From positions 1-18,314 of the forward strand of contig CAYMST010000078.1 of NCBI GenBank assembly GCA_964393115.1: a stretch of DNA of 18,314 nucleotides, given 5' to 3'. The notes beneath the pieces were generated by a model. The model worked only from the letters and a program-made list of their open reading frames with translations. It was not told where the DNA came from and did no database searches. The translations under genes and the position numbers were made by a program. Positions 17,489 through 18,314 of the stretch are shown here, one piece after another (within the stretch, counting starts at the first letter, position 1; each line of letters begins with the position of its first letter). The stretch comes from CAYMST01 sp964393115 (GTDB lineage Bacteria; Bacteroidota; Bacteroidia; Cytophagales; Cyclobacteriaceae).

Positions 17489-17520
17489 CAAACTTAAACG
17501 ACATTCGATTCAGTAGCAAA
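17489..17520 (-). promoter_or_regulatory. Bacteroidota-type promoter of the glycosyltransferase operon
   Basis: On the minus strand, TTTG (17520-17517) is followed after 20 nt by TAAGTTTG (17496-17489), an exact match to the TAnnTTTG -7 box at consensus spacing. The start would be near 17482, giving a leader of about 70 nt before the ATG at 17409. Confidence 0.65.
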
Positions 17521-17554
17521 TCGAATAAGGGACAATGCCTTGACTAACAACCCC

Positions 17555-17566
17555 TAAGAATTCTTA
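17555..17566. promoter_or_regulatory. 12-bp perfect palindrome upstream of the operon promoter
   Basis: TAAGAATTCTTA is a perfect palindrome about 35 nt upstream of the -33 box, centred near -78 relative to the inferred start. It could be an operator for a dimeric regulator. AT-rich palindromes of this size also occur by chance, so this is weak. Confidence 0.25.
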
Positions 17567-17630
17567 CTATCACGCAATATTTAAGGTGATTATTGTAATT
17601 CTATCAAACGAATACCAGAATAGAGGTGCA

Positions 17631-18314
17631 TTATTTGCGAACTAATTCCCAAATGATGCATGTTCCACGGTTTTTATATATCGGATAGACGAATAGGCGC
17701 TCTAGTTTCGATTTGGGTTTCTCTAAAAGAGGATCAAATCTATAAATAGGTTCAATCGTAATGTTTTTGAATTCAAAACGCTTACCCTCTCGCATTTCTG
17801 GCCAGACCTTTAAGGTATTGGTAAAGGATACATCTTGAGAAGCAATGAATTGGATGTTTTTTTCTTCAATAAACTTGTATGCCTTATCGCGGTCATTGTT
17901 CATAAGATCATACTCAAGCATTTCATCCGAGGAATAATAAACGTCTGACCGAAGGTCGGCAAAATAAATAGCTACTGGGAAGTCTAGTATATAAGGCCCA
18001 TCGATTGATGCACTTTGGATAAACTGCCCCATCTTCTTCGCCGGGTAATTGGCATAAGGTAACAAGTAAAATGTAGGTGTTAGAGCAATAAATGCGACTG
18101 TTGAAAAAGTAATGGTCTGTAACTTACTTAGTCGAAACTCGAATAAGGATAAAGCCACGCAAGCAAGCGGTAGAATCATGACAAAGTAATGGGGATCCGG
18201 AAAGGAGTAAAATTTGAACTGCATCAAAAGGACAAAACCTAAATAGGATAAGGTGACGAGTAAAATTAGAAGCTGATTTTTGGATTTGCTTACTTTGAAT
18301 TTACCAAAAGGCAG
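17631..18314 (-). CDS. Multi-span membrane protein, probably GT-C glycosyltransferase (5' partial)
   Basis: The frame stays open to the right edge (227 codons visible), so the gene starts outside; the TTG at 18227 and ATG at 18224 are internal. The visible part begins with a basic loop, then a span (about 17-30, LLILLVTLSYLGFVLL). A second span carries PHYFVMILPLACVALSLF, a layout common in the last membrane spans of ArnT/PMT-like (GT39/GT83) transferases that use polyprenyl-phosphate sugars. A further span precedes a soluble C-terminal domain of about 130 residues, with DGPYILDFP and IQFIASQDV segments, which would be periplasmic. The catalytic Asp region would be near the missing N-terminus, so the assignment is tentative. 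It precedes the operon on the same strand but is separated from it by 221 nt and the operon's own promoter. Confidence 0.7.
   Translation of the reverse strand: MPFGKFKVSKSKNQLLILLVTLSYLGFVLLMQFKFYSFPDPHYFVMILPLACVALSLFEFRLSKLQTITFSTVAFIALTPTFYLLPYANYPAKKMGQFIQSASIDGPYILDFPVAIYFADLRSDVYYSSDEMLEYDLMNNDRDKAYKFIEEKNIQFIASQDVSFTNTLKVWPEMREGKRFEFKNITIEPIYRFDPLLEKPKSKLERLFVYPIYKNRGTCIIWELVRK

Noticed and set aside
18225..18227. Start of the membrane protein at TTG 18227
   Set aside because: The frame continues without a stop to 18314 and encodes another membrane span, so the gene is truncated by the window edge.
1..18314. Defence islands, CRISPR, phage or toxin-antitoxin genes
   Set aside because: I looked for spaced direct repeats, small overlapping gene pairs and recognisable nuclease or recombinase motifs and found none.

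Overview
The window looks like chromosomal DNA from a marine-type Bacteroidota, most likely Cytophagales (Reichenbachiella/Fulvivirga-like). This is an inference from four things: a type IX secretion (T9SS) C-terminal sorting domain on a giant surface protein; a Bacteroidota-type promoter (TTTG, 20 nt spacer, TAnnTTTG); start codons without clear Shine-Dalgarno sequences and AT-rich DNA; and protein families typical of the phylum (Wzi-like barrel, WLK-type lipoprotein, PbpC). No rRNA, tRNA, CRISPR array or phage gene was seen, and no intact insertion sequence.

Layout. (1) Positions 1-8786, plus strand: the 3' part (at least 2927 codons) of a giant secreted repeat protein that enters from the left edge. 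It has three complete compound modules and part of a fourth, then an Asp-rich linker, a fibronectin-like domain and a T9SS sorting domain. (2) 8783-8995: a 155-bp palindromic element with 8-bp terminal inverted repeats and a 5-bp direct repeat at its borders, inserted on the stop codon of the giant gene. A strong intrinsic terminator follows, and before the insertion it would have lain about 20 nt after the stop. (3) 9085-10038, minus strand: a lipoprotein of unknown function. (4) 10216-12516, plus strand: penicillin-binding protein 1C, divergent from the lipoprotein and without its usual alpha-2-macroglobulin partner. (5) 12753-13409, plus strand: an unrecognised cytoplasmic 218-residue protein whose stop codon overlaps that of the convergent operon. 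(6) 17409 to 13406, minus strand: a tight three-gene operon of a processive-type family 2 glycosyltransferase, a secreted TPR protein resembling eukaryotic RMDN proteins, and a Wzi-like outer-membrane barrel. A well-formed promoter (17489-17520) precedes it. (7) 17631-18314, minus strand: the C-terminal part of a multi-span membrane protein, probably a GT-C glycosyltransferase, running off the right edge.

How the parts may work together. The operon in (6) places a membrane polymerase, a periplasmic TPR protein and an outer-membrane barrel side by side. This parallels synthase-dependent exopolysaccharide systems (Alg8/AlgK/AlgE, BcsA/BcsC, PgaC/PgaA), although none of the three is an obvious orthologue of those parts. 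With the giant T9SS adhesin-like protein and PbpC, most of the window serves the cell surface. The most interesting observations are this operon, the RMDN-like TPR protein, the palindromic element sitting on a stop codon, and the unrecognised 218-residue protein.
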